Assembly (NCBI GenBank): GCA_001311545.1
Contig: BBBL01000006.1
Span: 1 to 15,549, forward strand
DNA: 15,549 nt
From: Thermus kawarayensis JCM 12314
GTDB taxonomy: Bacteria > Deinococcota > Deinococci > Deinococcales > Thermaceae
Direction: 5' to 3'
The number at the start of each line of letters is the position of its first letter. Position 1 is the stretch's first letter. The translations under genes and the position numbers were made by a program. Of the stretch, positions 15,212 to 15,549 are shown piece after piece. The notes beneath the pieces are model-generated. The model worked only from the letters and a program-made list of their open reading frames with translations. It had not been told where the DNA came from and did no database searches.

Positions 15212-15549
15212 ATGCTTGACCTTCTGGTCATCGCCCCCCACCCCGACGACGGGGAGCTGGGCTGCGGGGGGACCCTCGCCCGGGCCAAGGCGGAGGGGCT
15301 TTCCACGGGGATTCTGGACCTGACCCGCGGCGAGATGGGCACCAAGGGCACCCCGGAGGAGCGGGAGAAGGAGGTGGCCGAGGCGAGCCGGATCCTGGGC
15401 TTGGACTTCCGGGGAAACCTGGGGCTTCCCGACGGAGGCCTTTTGGACGTGACGGAGCAGAGGCTCCTTCTGGCGGGGGCCTGAGGCGGCTTAGGCCCAG
15501 GGTGGTCGCTCGCCCCCCTCGAGGCCGACCGCCACCCCGACCACACCGC
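15212..15549 (+). CDS. bshB1: BshB1-type GlcNAc-malate deacetylase, 5' part; two indels
   Basis: Zinc-dependent LmbE-like deacetylase that removes acetate from GlcNAc-malate in bacillithiol synthesis. Seen: IAPHPDDGELGCGG with the metal-binding HPDDxE (His10, Asp12-Asp13, Glu15), then LDLTRGEMGTKGTPEER and NLGLPDGGL, which are typical of BshB1 rather than of other LmbE proteins. ATG 15212 has GGAGGAAGAG upstream. A base is lost near 15480-15481 (CC for CCC, early TGA), and a base is gained near 15507-15511; beyond that PLEADRHPDHT, the second conserved metal-site segment, reads to the window edge. The C-terminal half is outside. It could be co-transcribed with mntA-hepT. Confidence 0.85.

Noticed and set aside
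1..15549. tRNA, rRNA, CRISPR arrays, insertion sequences, prophage or plasmid features
   Set aside because: I looked for tRNA-like cloverleaf ends, spaced repeats, transposase or integrase motifs and terminal inverted repeats and saw none.

Overview
The window is very GC-rich, with strong third-position G/C bias and tightly packed genes. Protein sequences, gene order and the pilin/ComZ cluster point to a Thermus species (Deinococcota); I cannot name the species. About 15.5 kb carries 17 protein genes plus a 12-codon leader peptide. I see no tRNA, rRNA, insertion sequence or CRISPR array.

Layout. (1) 1-575: 3' part of a YpdA-type bacillithiol-disulfide reductase. (2) 558-7114, + strand: a branched-chain amino acid operon, ilvB-ilvN-ilvC-leuA-cimA, preceded by a promoter, a leucine-rich leader peptide and a four-segment transcription attenuator. 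Together these genes make the acetohydroxyacid precursors and commit carbon to leucine (LeuA) and, through citramalate, to isoleucine (CimA). (3) 7095-10192: a Uma2-family nuclease-like gene and an ABC-2 type exporter (ATPase and permease on the - strand, a second permease diverging on the + strand from a 24-bp gap). (4) 10189-13905, - strand: a four-gene minor pilin/competence operon in GspH-I-J-K-like order (pilA1, pilA2, pilA3, comZ homologues). (5) 13986-15549, + strand: plsY (phospholipid synthesis), a MntA-HepT toxin-antitoxin pair, and the 5' part of bshB1 (bacillithiol synthesis).

Sequence quality matters here. Ten of the 17 genes, including essential-looking biosynthetic ones, are broken by single-base indels. 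Nearly all are one-base losses in short G or C runs, and each reading frame resumes with perfect family similarity. I read these as sequencing or assembly errors, not pseudogenes. Gene boundaries below are for the repaired genes, and each break is located.

The most interesting item is the attenuator in front of ilvB: an almost leaderless leader peptide with four Leu codons in 12 (three of them CTA), protector, antiterminator and terminator arms that compete for the same bases, and a consensus -35 embedded in the end of ypdA. A second theme is a set of starts with a TANNNT-like -10 box only 6-7 nt before the start codon, suggesting leaderless transcripts.
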